Shown here: piece after piece, positions 45,863-56,821 of the stretch
Numbering within the stretch: the first letter of the stretch is position 1
How the letters are laid out: the number at the start of each line of letters is the position of its first letter
Assembly: GCF_016924145.1 (NCBI RefSeq)
Contig: NZ_JAFFZO010000018.1
Location: 1-64,000, forward strand
DNA length: 64,000 nt
Direction: 5' to 3'
From: Amphritea pacifica
GTDB lineage: Bacteria > Pseudomonadota > Gammaproteobacteria > Pseudomonadales > Balneatricaceae
The notes under the pieces: generated by a model
Told to the model about the DNA's origin: nothing
The model's database searches: none
The model's input: only the letters and a program-made list of their open reading frames with translations
Program-made: the position numbers and the translations under genes

Positions 45863-47507
45863 AAACTCTCTCCTTAAACGGATCAAGGCCGATGCGGCGT
45901 ACGGTCTCGATAAAACGTTCATCTTCAAAGCGATTTTCTACATACACCTGCAGAATCTTCTCAATGGTATCGGCCACTTCAGCCTGAGGCACCGCTTTAC
46001 CAATGATCTTACCCAGAGAGGCATCTTCCCGGGATGACCCTCCCAGAGTGATCTGGTAGAAATCCTCACCGCCTTTATCAACCCCCAGAATACCGATATG
46101 GGCAACATGGTGGTGGGCACAGGCGTTAATGCAGCCAGACATGTTCAGTTTGATATCACCGATATCGTAGAGGTAATCCAGATCATCAAACTTTTCATTG
46201 ATCTTCTCAGCGACCCCCAGTGTATGGGCATTTGCCAGGGAGCAGAAATCAAACCCCGGGCAGACGATCATGTCGGTCAGGGTACCGATATTCGGGCGAG
46301 CCAGATTCAGATCGCGCAATGACTGCCACAGGGTGTAAAGATCACCGGCAGCAACATGGGCGAACACCAGATTCTGATCGTGTGTACTGCGGATCTCACC
46401 AAAGTTATAGGTATCGGCAAGATCAGCCACCGCATCCAGCTGCACATCGGTAATATCGCCCGGTGGCTTGAGATGGGGCTTCAGCGAAATAACAACCGCA
46501 CGGTAACCAGCAACCTTATGCTCCCGGGTATTACGCTCATACCAGGCACGGAAATCAGCATTGTCTTCCAGCTGATTTTCCAGCACCGAGAGGCCATCCA
46601 CTGCATCAGCCGCATATGGATGGGGCTCAAAGTACCCTTTAATTTTAGCGATATAGTCATCGGTCAGCGCCAGCCCGGTGCGACGAATGATCTCCCATTC
46701 CGCATCAACCAGCTTTCTGAACTCATCGATACCCAGGGCATTAACCAGTATCTTAATACGCGCTTTGTATTTGTTATCACGACGACCATTGAGGTTATAG
46801 ACCCGCAAAATCGCTTCCAGATAAGTCAGCAGATCCTGCTGTGGCAGAAATTCACGGATCACCTTACCGATGACCGGCGTACGACCCAGGCCACCCCCCA
46901 CCAGTACTTCAAAACCCGTCTCTCCGGCAGCATTCTTCACCAGATGCAAACCGATATCATGCACCCGGGAAGCCGCACGATCTTCCGGACCACCGGTCAC
47001 TGCAATTTTGAATTTACGGGGCAGGTAAGCAAACTCCGGATGCAGGGTGGTCCACTGACGAATCATCTCACACCATGGCCGTGGATCTTCTATCTCATCC
47101 GGAATAACCCCGGCGAAATGATCAGTGGTGGTATTTCGCAGACAGTTACCACTGGTCTGAATCGCATGCATCTGCACTTCCGCCAGTTCTGCCAGAATAT
47201 CAGGCACCTCTTCCAGCTTCGGCCAGTTCAGCTGAACATTGGTGCGGGTCGTAAAGTGGGCATAGTTTTTATCATATTTACGGGTGATATCGGCCAGCTT
47301 ACGCACCTGAACAGAGTTCATCAGTCCATACGGCACGGCGATACGCAGCATCGGAGCCTGACGCTGAATGTAAAGGCCATTCATCAGACGCAGGCCACGG
47401 AACTCCTCATCGGGAATTTCACCTGCCAGAAAACGGCGGGTCTGATCGCGATATTGCTCGACCCGCGCATTGATCAGATTCTGATCCTGTTCATTATATT
47501 GATACAT
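45846..47507 (-). CDS. cysI: Sulfite reductase hemoprotein (CysI family)
   Basis: This 553-residue siroheme and iron-sulfur enzyme reduces sulfite to sulfide. The siroheme-cluster cysteines are CPGFDFC and GCINAC in the C-terminal part, and SGNCLRNTTTDH lies in the middle. No CysJ flavoprotein gene lies nearby; this type is thought to take electrons from ferredoxin or another donor. It overlaps the DUF934 gene. The assimilatory nitrite reductase family is close, but the sulfur context decides the call. Confidence 0.93.
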   Translation of the reverse strand: MYQYNEQDQNLINARVEQYRDQTRRFLAGEIPDEEFRGLRLMNGLYIQRQAPMLRIAVPYGLMNSVQVRKLADITRKYDKNYAHFTTRTNVQLNWPKLEEVPDILAELAEVQMHAIQTSGNCLRNTTTDHFAGVIPDEIEDPRPWCEMIRQWTTLHPEFAYLPRKFKIAVTGGPEDRAASRVHDIGLHLVKNAAGETGFEVLVGGGLGRTPVIGKVIREFLPQQDLLTYLEAILRVYNLNGRRDNKYKARIKILVNALGIDEFRKLVDAEWEIIRRTGLALTDDYIAKIKGYFEPHPYAADAVDGLSVLENQLEDNADFRAWYERNTREHKVAGYRAVVISLKPHLKPPGDITDVQLDAVADLADTYNFGEIRSTHDQNLVFAHVAAGDLYTLWQSLRDLNLARPNIGTLTDMIVCPGFDFCSLANAHTLGVAEKINEKFDDLDYLYDIGDIKLNMSGCINACAHHHVAHIGILGVDKGGEDFYQITLGGSSREDASLGKIIGKAVPQAEVADTIEKILQVYVENRFEDERFIETVRRIGLDPFKERVYATVN

Positions 47508-47589
47508 CGTATATTAACGCCGGCTAACCGGCCCTCACCCTTTAAAAATTAACATTCAGAAATTCAGTTTTACGCCTGCAAACCGCGAC

Positions 47590-48375
47590 TCAACCGGCCA
47601 GTACAAAACGCATGCCGATTGCCAGTAACAGGGTGCCCATAATTGGCTGAATCACCCTGGGCGACAACTTACTGCCAAAGTGACTGCCCAGAAATACCCC
47701 CGGCAGCGAACCAACCACCAGACAGAGCAGCAACCAGAGATCGACATTTCCCATGGTGTAGTGGCCAGCTCCGGCAATACCGGTCAGTACCACGGCATGC
47801 ACCAGATCAGTTCCCACCAGCGTCTGCATACTCATCCGCGGATAGAGCAAAATCAATAACGCGGTACCCAGCGCACCCGCCCCCACGGAGGAAAGTGTCA
47901 CCAGGCCACCGAGAACAACCCCCATCATCAGCGTTACATAGGGGCGGTAGCGACGCCCATGCTTTTCAAACCGGGTGCCTTCAAGCTTCACCACCGACGC
48001 GCGGATCCTGGCACGAAAAAATACCGCCACCGAGGTCAGCACCAACGACACACCCAGCGTGATGTTCATCAGGTGCTCAACTTTTTCCAGACCACCAAGC
48101 CCATCAAGATAGTGCAGGGTCATCAATGCACCGGGGATACTACCACCCAGCAGGAAAAACACCACCCGCCACTCAACCAGTTTCTTGCGGGCATAGGAGA
48201 TACTGCCACCGAACTTGGTTATCGCCGCATACAGCAGATCTGTACTCACCGCAGTGACCGGAGGGATGCCAAAGCCTACAATCAGAATAGGTGTCATCAG
48301 AGCACCGCCCCCTATTCCGGTCAGACCGACAATAAAACCAACCACCAGGCCGGCAAAGCTGTATGCTATTTCCAT
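47590..48375 (-). CDS. TauE/SafE-family sulfite or sulfonate permease
   Basis: This polytopic membrane protein of about 261 residues has the family repeat GLVVGFIVGLTGIGGGALMTP and its second-half counterpart VTLSSVGAGALGTALLILLYP. TauE/SafE proteins export sulfite or sulfoacetate, or import sulfate-like anions. The gene lies between cysI and the divergent cysDN, so sulfate or sulfite transport is likely. A start at 48375 puts the first helix at the usual place; one at 48411 is also possible. Confidence 0.85.
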   Translation of the reverse strand: MEIAYSFAGLVVGFIVGLTGIGGGALMTPILIVGFGIPPVTAVSTDLLYAAITKFGGSISYARKKLVEWRVVFFLLGGSIPGALMTLHYLDGLGGLEKVEHLMNITLGVSLVLTSVAVFFRARIRASVVKLEGTRFEKHGRRYRPYVTLMMGVVLGGLVTLSSVGAGALGTALLILLYPRMSMQTLVGTDLVHAVVLTGIAGAGHYTMGNVDLWLLLCLVVGSLPGVFLGSHFGSKLSPRVIQPIMGTLLLAIGMRFVLAG

Positions 48376-48742
48376 CAACGTTCTCAGCTGCCATCGAATA
48401 AACAGAGCCATCTTATTTCAGACGGATCACCGCAAAATCAGAATGAGCTATAATAGCGACCACCTCTTATAACGCAAAATAATAATTATTAATTTGTTAA
48501 TTCTTTTTCGATATAAGAGATATTCACACGACCATCCAGCACGGATATGACCAAGTTCACCTCTTATATTCCAAAAAGCTATTAAAACATTCCAACATAT
48601 TCTTTTTGATTTTAAAGATAGATCTGCCATAATGGCCGCCAATAATTAGGTAGCGTGCGTTTTATGCCAACCGACTCTGAAGGACGGTGGCAAATCGACG
48701 CTGCCATAACATTTATCAGCTATGTGGAAAGAGTTAATCACT
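48376..48742. other. Divergent promoter region of the sulfur genes
   Basis: About 370 AT-rich bases between the permease (minus) and cysD (plus). No gene is seen. It must hold both promoters. A CysB site is expected, but its consensus is too loose for me to place one. Confidence 0.45.
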
Positions 48743-49660
48743 ATGAGTCAATTGCCGGAACACAGACTGACCCATCTGCGTCAGCTGGAAGCAGAAAGCA
48801 TACACATTATTCGCGAAGTAGCGTCGGAGTTCGAAAACCCGGTTATGCTTTACTCCGTCGGCAAAGATTCCGCCGTAATGCTGCATCTGGCCCGCAAAGC
48901 GTTCTATCCGGGCAAGCCACCTTTTCCGCTGATGCATGTTGACACCACCTGGAAATTCAAAGAGATGATCAGCTTTCGTGACAAAATGGCGGAAGAGGCC
49001 GGTATGGATCTGATTGTACATGTCAACCAGGAAGGCGTGGATATGGGTATCAGCCCCTTTACCCATGGCTCGAAAAAGCACACCGACATCATGAAAACTC
49101 AGGGCCTGAAGCAGGCGCTGAACAAGTACAAATTCGATGCTGCCTTTGGTGGCGCCCGCCGCGATGAGGAGAAGTCCCGTGCCAAAGAGCGGGTATTCTC
49201 CTTCCGTGACAAAAACCACCGCTGGGACCCGAAAAATCAGCGGCCAGAACTGTGGAACACCTTCAACACCCGCATCGATAAAGGTGAAAGCATCCGTGTA
49301 TTCCCTTTGTCTAACTGGACCGAACTGGATATCTGGCAGTATATCTATCTTGAGAGCATCCCAATTGTACCACTCTACTTTGCAGCTGAACGCCCAATAG
49401 TGGTCCGCGATGGCGTTGAGATCATGGTGGATGATGAACGTTTGCCACTGGAAGAGGGCGAAGTGCCTGAGATGAAGATGGTCCGTTTCCGTACCCTCGG
49501 CTGCTACCCACTGACCGGTGCCGTTGAATCATCGGCCCAAACCCTGCCTGAGATTATTCAGGAGATGCTGCTGACTACTACATCGGAGCGTCAGGGCCGG
49601 GTAATCGATAACGACAGCGCGGGATCGATGGAGCAGAAGAAGATGGAAGGTTACTTCTAA
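48743..49660 (+). CDS. cysD: Sulfate adenylyltransferase small subunit
   Basis: This 305-residue PP-loop ATPase makes APS from sulfate and ATP. The PP-loop is [19 protein letters not shown]; further family blocks are [22 protein letters not shown] and the C-terminal QKKMEGYF. The ATG at 48743 matches the CysD start; an ATG seven codons earlier is less likely. cysN follows after 106 bases. Confidence 0.96.
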   Translation: MSQLPEHRLTHLRQLEAESIHIIREVASEFENPVMLYSVGKDSAVMLHLARKAFYPGKPPFPLMHVDTTWKFKEMISFRDKMAEEAGMDLIVHVNQEGVDMGISPFTHGSKKHTDIMKTQGLKQALNKYKFDAAFGGARRDEEKSRAKERVFSFRDKNHRWDPKNQRPELWNTFNTRIDKGESIRVFPLSNWTELDIWQYIYLESIPIVPLYFAAERPIVVRDGVEIMVDDERLPLEEGEVPEMKMVRFRTLGCYPLTGAVESSAQTLPEIIQEMLLTTTSERQGRVIDNDSAGSMEQKKMEGYF

Positions 49661-49766
49661 CACTGTTGCCACAGACGCTAACCCTTTCATTCAGTTGTAA
49701 CGGTTACTGTCTTTCCAGAATTTCAGTGACTGCACTGTACAGAATTTAAGAATACGGAACACAATC

Positions 49767-51479
49767 ATGAGTCATCAGTCCGATCTGATCGCCAGCGATA
49801 TCGAAGCTTACCTGGCACAACATGAAAACAAAGAGCTGCTGCGCTTTCTTACCTGCGGTAGCGTAGATGATGGTAAATCGACCCTGATCGGTCGCCTGCT
49901 GCACGATTCTAAAATGATCTATGAAGATCAGCTGGCAGCACTTCAATCAGATAATGCCAAAGTCGGCAATGCCGGAGGGGAGCTGGATCTGGCGCTGCTG
50001 GTGGATGGTTTGCAGGCCGAACGTGAACAGGGCATCACTATCGATGTGGCCTACCGCTACTTCTCAACCGACAAGCGTAAATTTATCATCGCTGACACCC
50101 CCGGGCATGAGCAGTACACCCGCAACATGGCTACCGGTGCGTCGACCTGCGATCTGGCTATCATTCTGATCGATGCCCGCCATGGCGTACAGGTTCAGAC
50201 CAAGCGTCACAGTTTCATCGTCTCTCTGCTGGGTATCAAACATACCATCGTAGCGATCAACAAGATGGACCTGGTAGACTACAGCGAAGCCCGCTACGAG
50301 GAGATTAAACAGGATTACCTCAACTTCGCCAAAGATCTGGACCTGAAAGATATCCACTTCGTACCATTATCCGCTTTGAAAGGCGATAACGTCGTTAACC
50401 TGAGCGAACATATGCCCTGGTATAATGAAGCGCCTCTGATGCAGTATCTGGAAACAATTGAGATCGCCAATGACCAGAACTTCGATCAGCTGCGCTTTCC
50501 GGTTCAGTATGTTAACCGTCCCAACCTGGATTTCCGTGGTTACTGCGGCACTCTGGGTTCCGGCATTGTCCGCCCCGGTGATGCCATTACGGTACTGCCA
50601 TCAGGCAAGAGCAGCCGGGTAAAATCGATTGTCTCTTTCGAGGGTGAACTGCAGGAAGCCTTCCCGCCGATGGCGGTAACTCTGACACTGGAAGATGAGA
50701 TCGATATCAGCCGTGGCGATATGATTGTCCACAGCAGCGATAATGTCCGCGTCAGCAACCGCTTCGATGCCATGGTTGTATGGATGGCCGAACAGGAGCT
50801 GATGCCTGGCCGTCAATATGATATCAAGATGGCAACCCAAACTGTTGCGGGGGGTATCAGCAGCATCCGTCACTGCGTTGATGTCAATACCCAGCAACAG
50901 CACCCGGCGGCTACGTTGAAGCTGAATGAGATTGGCCGTTGTGAAATAACCCTTGAACGCCAGGTAGTGACTGATAATTATCGCACTCACCACACCACCG
51001 GATCATTTATCATCATTGACCGTCTGACCAATATCACGGTTGCCGCGGGCATGATTGCGGCTGACGATATTGATAACAGTGCAGTCAGCGATCATCTGGT
51101 CACCACCAGCAGCGCCATCAGTAAACAGGACAGAGAACGTCGCTTCGGCCAGAAAGCAATTACCCTGGTGATTCAGGGGGGGTCTCAGGAACAGCGTAAC
51201 ACGCTGCTGTACACCACCGAGCGTCAACTGTTCAATCAGGGACGTGCCGTCGCCGTGCTGAACGGGGAAACGGCTGAAAACGCGGGGCGCATTGCCAGTC
51301 TGTTCAATGACAACGGTCTGCTGGTACTGACCGATGCCACATCGGCCCTGCCTGAAGGGACTCTGATTGTCGATCTGGATGGTGCGGCAGCGGATCTCAG
51401 TCTGAACGCAACTGCACAATCGGTCGCTGCACAGGCCAATGCTATTCTGGAACTGTTGCGGGAAAACGGCGCTATCTGA
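49767..51479 (+). CDS. cysN: Sulfate adenylyltransferase large subunit with a vestigial APS-kinase domain
   Basis: This 570-residue protein has a full CysN GTPase (residues 1 to about 450): G1 [10 protein letters not shown]3 DTPGHEQY, G4 NKMD. Residues 451-570 align without gaps to the start of APS kinase in CysNC fusions. The P-loop GLSGxGKST reads GGSQEQRNT, the LDGDN block reads LNGET, and the later kinase motifs are deleted. A helix ([12 protein letters not shown]) and strand (DNGLLVLTD) typical of CysC remain. The length is between CysN (about 475) and CysNC (about 630). APS activation should work; kinase activity should not. It fits the APS-type cysH here. Confidence 0.9.
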   Translation: MSHQSDLIASDIEAYLAQHENKELLRFLTCGSVDDGKSTLIGRLLHDSKMIYEDQLAALQSDNAKVGNAGGELDLALLVDGLQAEREQGITIDVAYRYFSTDKRKFIIADTPGHEQYTRNMATGASTCDLAIILIDARHGVQVQTKRHSFIVSLLGIKHTIVAINKMDLVDYSEARYEEIKQDYLNFAKDLDLKDIHFVPLSALKGDNVVNLSEHMPWYNEAPLMQYLETIEIANDQNFDQLRFPVQYVNRPNLDFRGYCGTLGSGIVRPGDAITVLPSGKSSRVKSIVSFEGELQEAFPPMAVTLTLEDEIDISRGDMIVHSSDNVRVSNRFDAMVVWMAEQELMPGRQYDIKMATQTVAGGISSIRHCVDVNTQQQHPAATLKLNEIGRCEITLERQVVTDNYRTHHTTGSFIIIDRLTNITVAAGMIAADDIDNSAVSDHLVTTSSAISKQDRERRFGQKAITLVIQGGSQEQRNTLLYTTERQLFNQGRAVAVLNGETAENAGRIASLFNDNGLLVLTDATSALPEGTLIVDLDGAAADLSLNATAQSVAAQANAILELLRENGAI

Positions 51480-51505
51480 TCCTCATGGATTCAGATCACA
51501 GATGT

Positions 51506-51531
51506 CCGGGCCTGATTTGGTTCAGGCCCGG
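51506..51531 (+). terminator. Hairpin terminator after cysN
   Basis: CCGGGCCTGA (51506-51515) pairs with TCAGGCCCGG (51522-51531). A second GC-rich stem region ends in TTTTTT at 51578-51583, so two stems may act in series. Confidence 0.7.
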
Positions 51532-51604
51532 CCAGTCATTCAGCGAGGGCCGGCCGGGCGTTTCGGCCAGACCGTCCGTTTTTTATGACGCAGGTGCAGA
51601 AAAA

Positions 51605-51618
51605 TTGAGGCACATCAA
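51605..51618. promoter_or_regulatory. FNR/Anr-type site before the rnf operon
   Basis: TTGAGGCACATCAA matches the FNR consensus TTGAT-N4-ATCAA in nine of ten fixed positions, about 105 bases before rnfA. Oxygen-responsive control of rnf is plausible but unproven. Confidence 0.5.
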
Positions 51619-51722
51619 CCATAAAGCTATACCGGAAAGCCTCCAAAATCGGTAAACTTTAGAACTTTCTAATTTTAAGGCAGTTCCGGTAGTCTGATAC
51701 CGGTGATGATGTAACAAATCTT

Positions 51723-52304
51723 ATGACTGATTATCTGCTAATAATTATCAGCACCGTTCTGGTAAACAACTTCGTACTGGTTCAGTTTCTCGGACTGTGC
51801 CCCTTTATGGGCGTATCCAATAAACTGGAAACAGCGATGGGGATGTCACTGGCCACCACCTTTGTGCTAACCCTTTCATCGATTTGCAGTTATCTCGTAT
51901 ACACCTACCTGCTGGCGCCGCTGGATCTGACCTATCTCAAAACCATCTCCTTTATACTGGTGATTGCAGTGGTGGTGCAGTTCACCGAGATGGTGGTCCG
52001 AAAAACCAGCCCCCTGCTCTACAAACTGCTGGGGATCTTTCTTCCCCTGATCACCACCAACTGTGCCGTTCTGGGTGTGGCACTGTTAAATATCAAGAAG
52101 ATGAACGGCTTTATCGAGTCGATCGCTTATGGGTTTGGTGCCGCGGTAGGTTTTTCCCTGGCACTGATTCTGTTTTCCGCTATGCGGGAGCGCATCACTG
52201 TGGCTGATGTACCGGGCCCATTCCAGGGTACCGCCATCGGCATGGTGACCGCGGGCCTGATGTCACTCGCCTTTCTCGGTTTTACCGGTCTGGTTCAGTT
52301 TTAA
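51723..52304 (+). CDS. rnfA: Rnf electron transport complex subunit A
   Basis: This 193-residue membrane protein has six helices, starting [30 protein letters not shown] with the conserved Cys of the first half, and a matching [15 protein letters not shown] in the second half. Those cysteines bind the intramembrane iron-sulfur centre. The complex transfers electrons between ferredoxin and NADH coupled to an ion gradient. It is the first gene of rnfABCDGE. Confidence 0.96.
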   Translation: MTDYLLIIISTVLVNNFVLVQFLGLCPFMGVSNKLETAMGMSLATTFVLTLSSICSYLVYTYLLAPLDLTYLKTISFILVIAVVVQFTEMVVRKTSPLLYKLLGIFLPLITTNCAVLGVALLNIKKMNGFIESIAYGFGAAVGFSLALILFSAMRERITVADVPGPFQGTAIGMVTAGLMSLAFLGFTGLVQF

Positions 52305-52313
52305 GGAGTTACC

Positions 52314-52913
52314 GTGAGCGCTGTATTAATTGCCGTGCTGGTATTGTTAGGACTGGGCCTGGTATTCGGTATCCTGCTGGGCTACTCCTCAATCCGCTTT
52401 AAGGTCGAAGGCAACCCTCTGGTTGACCAGGTCGATTCTCTGCTGCCCCAGACGCAGTGTGGTCAGTGCGGGCATCCGGGATGTCGCCCCTATGCTGAAG
52501 CGATCGTCAATAATGATGAGGCCATTAACAAATGCCCTCCCGGCGGTCAGGGCACTATCGAAGCGCTGGCCGATCTGCTGGATGTGGAGGCTATTCCGCT
52601 GGACGCTGAACACGGCGAAGAGCAGATCAAAAAGGTCGCCTACATCCGCGAAGATGAGTGTATCGGTTGTACCAAGTGTATTCAGGCCTGCCCGGTTGAC
52701 GCTATCCTCGGTGCGGCAAAACAGATGCACACGGTGATTGTGTCAGAATGTACCGGCTGTGATCTCTGTGTCGAGCCCTGTCCTGTTGATTGTATTGATA
52801 TGCTACCCATCGAAACCACACTGAACAGCTGGCAATGGCCAGTACCCAAATCCGGTGTTGAACTGATCGCCACGGACCGTCACCCCGGTATTGCACTGGA
52901 GGCTGATGCATGA
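52314..52913 (+). CDS. rnfB: Rnf electron transport complex subunit B
   Basis: This 199-residue protein has one N-terminal membrane helix. Fe-S sites are a 4Fe-4S at [17 protein letters not shown] and two 2[4Fe-4S] ferredoxin motifs, [12 protein letters not shown] and [12 protein letters not shown]. The start is GTG with a good AAGGAG site. Its stop overlaps the rnfC start (ATGA). It accepts ferredoxin electrons. Confidence 0.96.
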   Translation: MSAVLIAVLVLLGLGLVFGILLGYSSIRFKVEGNPLVDQVDSLLPQTQCGQCGHPGCRPYAEAIVNNDEAINKCPPGGQGTIEALADLLDVEAIPLDAEHGEEQIKKVAYIREDECIGCTKCIQACPVDAILGAAKQMHTVIVSECTGCDLCVEPCPVDCIDMLPIETTLNSWQWPVPKSGVELIATDRHPGIALEADA

Positions 52914-55690
52914 AAAACACAGTCAAAGTGCATAGCTTCCATGGCGGGATCCATCCCCCTGAAAATAAGAAACAGTCGACCGGAGCCCCGATCGCAATAG
53001 CTCCGCTTCCTTCACGGGTGATACTGCCGTTGCAACAGCATATCGGTCTGCCCGCTGAACCGGTTGTCAGTGTTGGTGACAGGGTTTTAAAGGGTCAGTT
53101 GGTTGCTGAAGCGGTTGGACGGATCAGTGCTAATATTCACGCCTCGATCTCCGGTACCGTGGTCGCGATAGAGCCCCATCCGGTCCCGCATATGTCGGGG
53201 ATGGAAGCGGGCTGCCTGATCATTGAATCCGATGGCCGGGATGAGTGGATTGAACATCAGGGGCTGGAGGATTACACCCAACTGCCAAAACAGGAACTGA
53301 TCGAGTATATCCGTCGGGCGGGCGTTGCCGGTATGGGTGGCGCTGGCTTTCCTACCGATGTAAAACTGCATCTGGGCGACGATCATATCGTCAACACTCT
53401 GATCATCAATGCCGCAGAGTGTGAACCCTACATCACCGCAGATGATATGCTGATGCGGGAGCGGGCAGACGAGGTGTTGGGCGGTATTGAGATCATCGCA
53501 CACCTGCTGAAACCGCTGCATATTATGGTCGGTATTGAGGATAACAAGCCCCAGGCCATCCGTGCCCTGCATGCAGCCCTGGATAACAGTCCCCTCAATC
53601 TCGATATCGTTATCACCCCTACCAAATACCCCTCCGGAGGTGAAAAACAACTGATCAAGCTGCTAACCGGGATAGAGGTCCCCAGCGGCAGAATTCCGGC
53701 AGATGTCGGTATTGTGTGCCAGAATATCGGTACCACCACTGCAATCTACCGGGCGGTTATCCATGGCGAACCTCTGATTTCACGTATCGTCACAGTGACC
53801 GGCCAGGCGGCTGGCCACAAGCAGAACTATGAGGTACGTATAGGCACCCGTTTCGCGGATCTGCTGGATCACTCTGAAGTGAGACGCGAACAGATGCATC
53901 GCCTGATTGTCGGGGGCCCGATGATGGGTATCACAGTGATCAATGAGCAGATTCCGGTGATTAAAACCACCAACTGTCTGATCGCAGGCACCATCGGGGA
54001 GATGCCCCCACAACCCCCGGCACAAGCCTGCATCCGCTGTGGCATGTGCGAGCAGGTATGCCCGGCAGAGCTGCTGCCGCAACAGCTGCACTGGTTTGCT
54101 AAAGGCAAAGAGTTTGAGAAAGCCCGCCATCATAACCTGTTCGATTGTATTGAATGTGGCGCCTGCTCATACGTCTGTCCAAGCAATATTCCACTGGTGC
54201 AATATTACCGCTTTGCTAAGGCGGAGATCCGCAAAGAGGATGAGGAACAGCGTAAAGCCGACCATGCCAGGATCCGTTTTGAAGCCCGCTTAGAACGTCT
54301 TGAGCGGGAAAAAATAGAGAAAGAGGAACGTCGTAAACAGCGCGCAATTGAAGCCGCTGCAGCGCAGGCGGCGAAAAAAGATGCCGCGCTGAACATCACC
54401 TCATCATCCGCTGACAACCGCCCTGCTGCGGCCTCCGCTCCTGACCTGAAACAGCTGAAAAGCAATGCAGCCATCGCCCGCACTAAGCTTAGAAAAGCGG
54501 AGAAAGCACTGACCAATGCTCAGGAAAAAGGCCTCGACGGCATTGAGACGCTGCAGGCCACCCTGCAACAACTACAGGTTAAATCAGAGCAAGCGGAAAA
54601 AGCCTATGCTGATGCCCAGAGTGCGCCGGCTTTGCAGCAAGCCCCAAGCGCACCAGTGACCGACATTAAACAGCTGAAGAGTCATGCCGCCATTGCGCGT
54701 ACCAAACTGAAGAAAGCGGAGAAGCAGCTGGCGGCGGCACAGGAAACCGGTGACGCTGATATCGATGCGCTGAAAGCTCAGGTCGCTGAACTACAGGCCA
54801 AAAGCATCGCCGCTGAAAAAGCCTATAGTGAAGCGGAAAACGGTAACAGCCCGGCCACAACTCCCGGTATTGATACAACTGAACTGGAAGCGGATATCGC
54901 CGCACTGCAGAGCAAAGTCGACAAAGCAGAGAGTGCCTGGAAAACCGCGGCAGAGTCCGGCAGTCCGGCTGCCGATAAGATGGCCGCAGGGGTCGAGAAA
55001 CTGAAAGATAAGCTGAAAGCACTGCAGGATGAGCTGGCAACGATCCGCGCCTCAGCATCCCCAGCTCCGGCGACGGCAGTCGACAGTACCGCGCTGGAAG
55101 CCGATATCGCGGCAATGCAGGCCAAAGTCGACAAAGCAGAGAACGCCTGGAAGGCGGCGGTTGAATCTGGCAGCCCGGCGGCCGACAAGATGGCCGCCGG
55201 GGTCGAAAAACTGAAAGATAAGCTGAAAGCGCTGCAGGATGAGCTGGCACAGATAAAGGCCGGCTCAACAGCAAAAGCAACGTCAGACTCCGGGACAGCT
55301 GCGAGCGTCAGTATCAAAGAGCTGAAACAGCAGGTGTCGATTATGCGCACCAAGCTGAAAAAGGCGGAAAAACAGCAGGCTGAACTGGCAGAGGGAGAGA
55401 AAGACCCCGCTCTGGAAGCTGAAATAGCTGAACTGCGAGCCCGCCATGATGCCGCGCAGGCGCTGTTTGATGCAGCCGAAGCGGAAAAAGCCGCCGCCGC
55501 AGCGCAACAGGGTATCGACCTGAAACAACTTAAGATCGATGCGGCAATGGCGCGAGCGGCAGTCACCAAGGCTGAGCGGGCACTGAGTAAAGCGGAGCAC
55601 GATCTTAAGCAAACGCTTGAAGAGGAACTTCTGGCAGCCCGGGCTAAGGCAGAAAAACTGAATTCGACGCTGGAACGTTTTTCAGAATAA
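52910..55690 (+). CDS. rnfC: Rnf electron transport complex subunit C, long repeat-bearing form
   Basis: This 926-residue protein is the peripheral NADH- and FMN-binding subunit. The core (1-430) has [37 protein letters not shown] and two 4Fe-4S motifs at about residues 373-424 ([24 protein letters not shown]). After a charged helix ([20 protein letters not shown]), residues 510-926 are Ala/Lys/Glu-rich coiled-coil repeats. Two kinds alternate: four copies of a KQLK...TKLKKAEK unit (residues about 512, 585, 804 and 870) and two 70-residue LEADIAA...LQDELA units. E. coli RsxC has about 740 residues, so the tail is extended. The repeats may bind partners. They look expanded by duplication. Confidence 0.95.
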   Translation: MKNTVKVHSFHGGIHPPENKKQSTGAPIAIAPLPSRVILPLQQHIGLPAEPVVSVGDRVLKGQLVAEAVGRISANIHASISGTVVAIEPHPVPHMSGMEAGCLIIESDGRDEWIEHQGLEDYTQLPKQELIEYIRRAGVAGMGGAGFPTDVKLHLGDDHIVNTLIINAAECEPYITADDMLMRERADEVLGGIEIIAHLLKPLHIMVGIEDNKPQAIRALHAALDNSPLNLDIVITPTKYPSGGEKQLIKLLTGIEVPSGRIPADVGIVCQNIGTTTAIYRAVIHGEPLISRIVTVTGQAAGHKQNYEVRIGTRFADLLDHSEVRREQMHRLIVGGPMMGITVINEQIPVIKTTNCLIAGTIGEMPPQPPAQACIRCGMCEQVCPAELLPQQLHWFAKGKEFEKARHHNLFDCIECGACSYVCPSNIPLVQYYRFAKAEIRKEDEEQRKADHARIRFEARLERLEREKIEKEERRKQRAIEAAAAQAAKKDAALNITSSSADNRPAAASAPDLKQLKSNAAIARTKLRKAEKALTNAQEKGLDGIETLQATLQQLQVKSEQAEKAYADAQSAPALQQAPSAPVTDIKQLKSHAAIARTKLKKAEKQLAAAQETGDADIDALKAQVAELQAKSIAAEKAYSEAENGNSPATTPGIDTTELEADIAALQSKVDKAESAWKTAAESGSPAADKMAAGVEKLKDKLKALQDELATIRASASPAPATAVDSTALEADIAAMQAKVDKAENAWKAAVESGSPAADKMAAGVEKLKDKLKALQDELAQIKAGSTAKATSDSGTAASVSIKELKQQVSIMRTKLKKAEKQQAELAEGEKDPALEAEIAELRARHDAAQALFDAAEAEKAAAAAQQGIDLKQLKIDAAMARAAVTKAERALSKAEHDLKQTLEEELLAARAKAEKLNSTLERFSE
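54443..55690 (+). repeat. Repeats in the 3' part of rnfC
   Basis: A-type units (KQLK...KAEK) start at 54443, 54662, about 55318 and 55517. B-type units (LEADIAA...DELA) at 54884-55039 and 55094-55249 are nearly identical in DNA and offset by 210 bases. The order is A-A-B-B-A-A, an in-frame expansion by unequal crossover or slippage. Confidence 0.8.
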
Positions 55691-55777
55691 CATTGAACCA
55701 TTATTAACCAGACGTTGACAGAAACGTCGCTAATAACCCGTTTCTATTCAATAAAGCGGCAGACCTGAGTACATAGA

Positions 55778-56821
55778 ATGGCACTGATCCGAATCACATC
55801 ACCCCACGCCCACCGCGCCGGCAGCACCGGCAACGTGATGCTAACGGTGCTGATCGCAACCCTCCCCGGGCTGGCTGCACTAACCTTCTTTTTTGGCTGG
55901 GGCTCCCTGATTCAGATAATCTGGGGAACCTTGCTGGCCGTGGCCATGGAGGCTGCGATTGTCAGACTGCGTAAGCGACCTGTCAGTTTCTACCTGACCG
56001 ACTACAGTGCCGTTGTTACGGCGGTACTGCTGGGACTGGCGCTGCCTCCGTTTGCCCCCTGGTGGGTGATGACGGTGGGCATCATCGTTGCAATTGTCAT
56101 TGCCAAGCAACTGTATGGTGGTATGGGCAATAACCCGTTTAATCCTGCTATGGTCGCCTACGCCCTGCTGTTAGTATCGTTTCCGGTGCAGATGACCAAC
56201 TGGGCAGCACCGTTTGTTATGACCGGTGAGGGCTGGTCAGTGCTCTCTCTGGGAGAGACACTGGGTGCCATTTTTGGTAGTGCAGGCACGGCAGTTGATG
56301 CTCACACGATGGCGACACCGCTGGATATTATGCGTCACCGGGGGGGATTCACCACTGAAGAGATGTGGGTTGAAAATGCACTATTGGCCAACGGCATCGG
56401 GGCCTGGCATGCGGTCAGTGCCGCCTATTTCATGGGTGGTGTCTTTCTGCTGTACAAAAAGATCTTCACCTGGCATACCCCGGTGGCAATGCTGGGAAGC
56501 CTGACGATTATATCCACTCTGTTTTACCTGCTGATGCCGGACCAGTTCCCTGATCCCTTCTTCCACCTGACGGCCGGAGCGACCATGCTGGGAGCGTTCT
56601 ATATCGCGACCGACCCGGTCACGTCAGCCACCAGCAACAGAGGCAAACTCTGGTTTGGTGCCGGCATCGGCCTGCTGATATTTGTTATCCGCAGCTGGGG
56701 TAACTACCCGGATTCGGTCGCCTTCGCGGTCCTGCTGATGAATCTCTGCGCACCCTTTATCGATCAGTACACTCAGCCCCGCAGCTACGGCCATGCAAAA
56801 CCCAACCGGGGGATGAAGTAA
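55778..56821 (+). CDS. rnfD: Rnf electron transport complex subunit D
   Basis: This 347-residue polytopic membrane protein has about nine helices. The flavin-attachment threonine is probably that of HTMATPLDIMR. The early VKRKRPVSFYLTD-type block reads here as RLRKRPVSFYLTDY. It ends one base into the rnfG start (TAATG). It forms the membrane core with subunits A and E and is the NqrB counterpart. Confidence 0.95.
   Translation: MALIRITSPHAHRAGSTGNVMLTVLIATLPGLAALTFFFGWGSLIQIIWGTLLAVAMEAAIVRLRKRPVSFYLTDYSAVVTAVLLGLALPPFAPWWVMTVGIIVAIVIAKQLYGGMGNNPFNPAMVAYALLLVSFPVQMTNWAAPFVMTGEGWSVLSLGETLGAIFGSAGTAVDAHTMATPLDIMRHRGGFTTEEMWVENALLANGIGAWHAVSAAYFMGGVFLLYKKIFTWHTPVAMLGSLTIISTLFYLLMPDQFPDPFFHLTAGATMLGAFYIATDPVTSATSNRGKLWFGAGIGLLIFVIRSWGNYPDSVAFAVLLMNLCAPFIDQYTQPRSYGHAKPNRGMK

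Noticed and set aside
46356-47552. Long open frame of 398 codons on the plus strand
   Set aside because: It is antisense to cysI, a certain gene, and its translation has no recognisable domain and atypical composition.
51117-51476. Active CysNC bifunctional enzyme
   Set aside because: The kinase P-loop lysine, the DGD motif and the second half of the domain are absent, so kinase activity is not expected.
54823-55701. Long open frame of 292 codons on the minus strand, Ser/Ala-rich
   Set aside because: It lies wholly opposite the repetitive 3' part of rnfC; its Ser/Ala composition is what the Ala/Lys/Glu codons give in reverse. No ribosome site or family.
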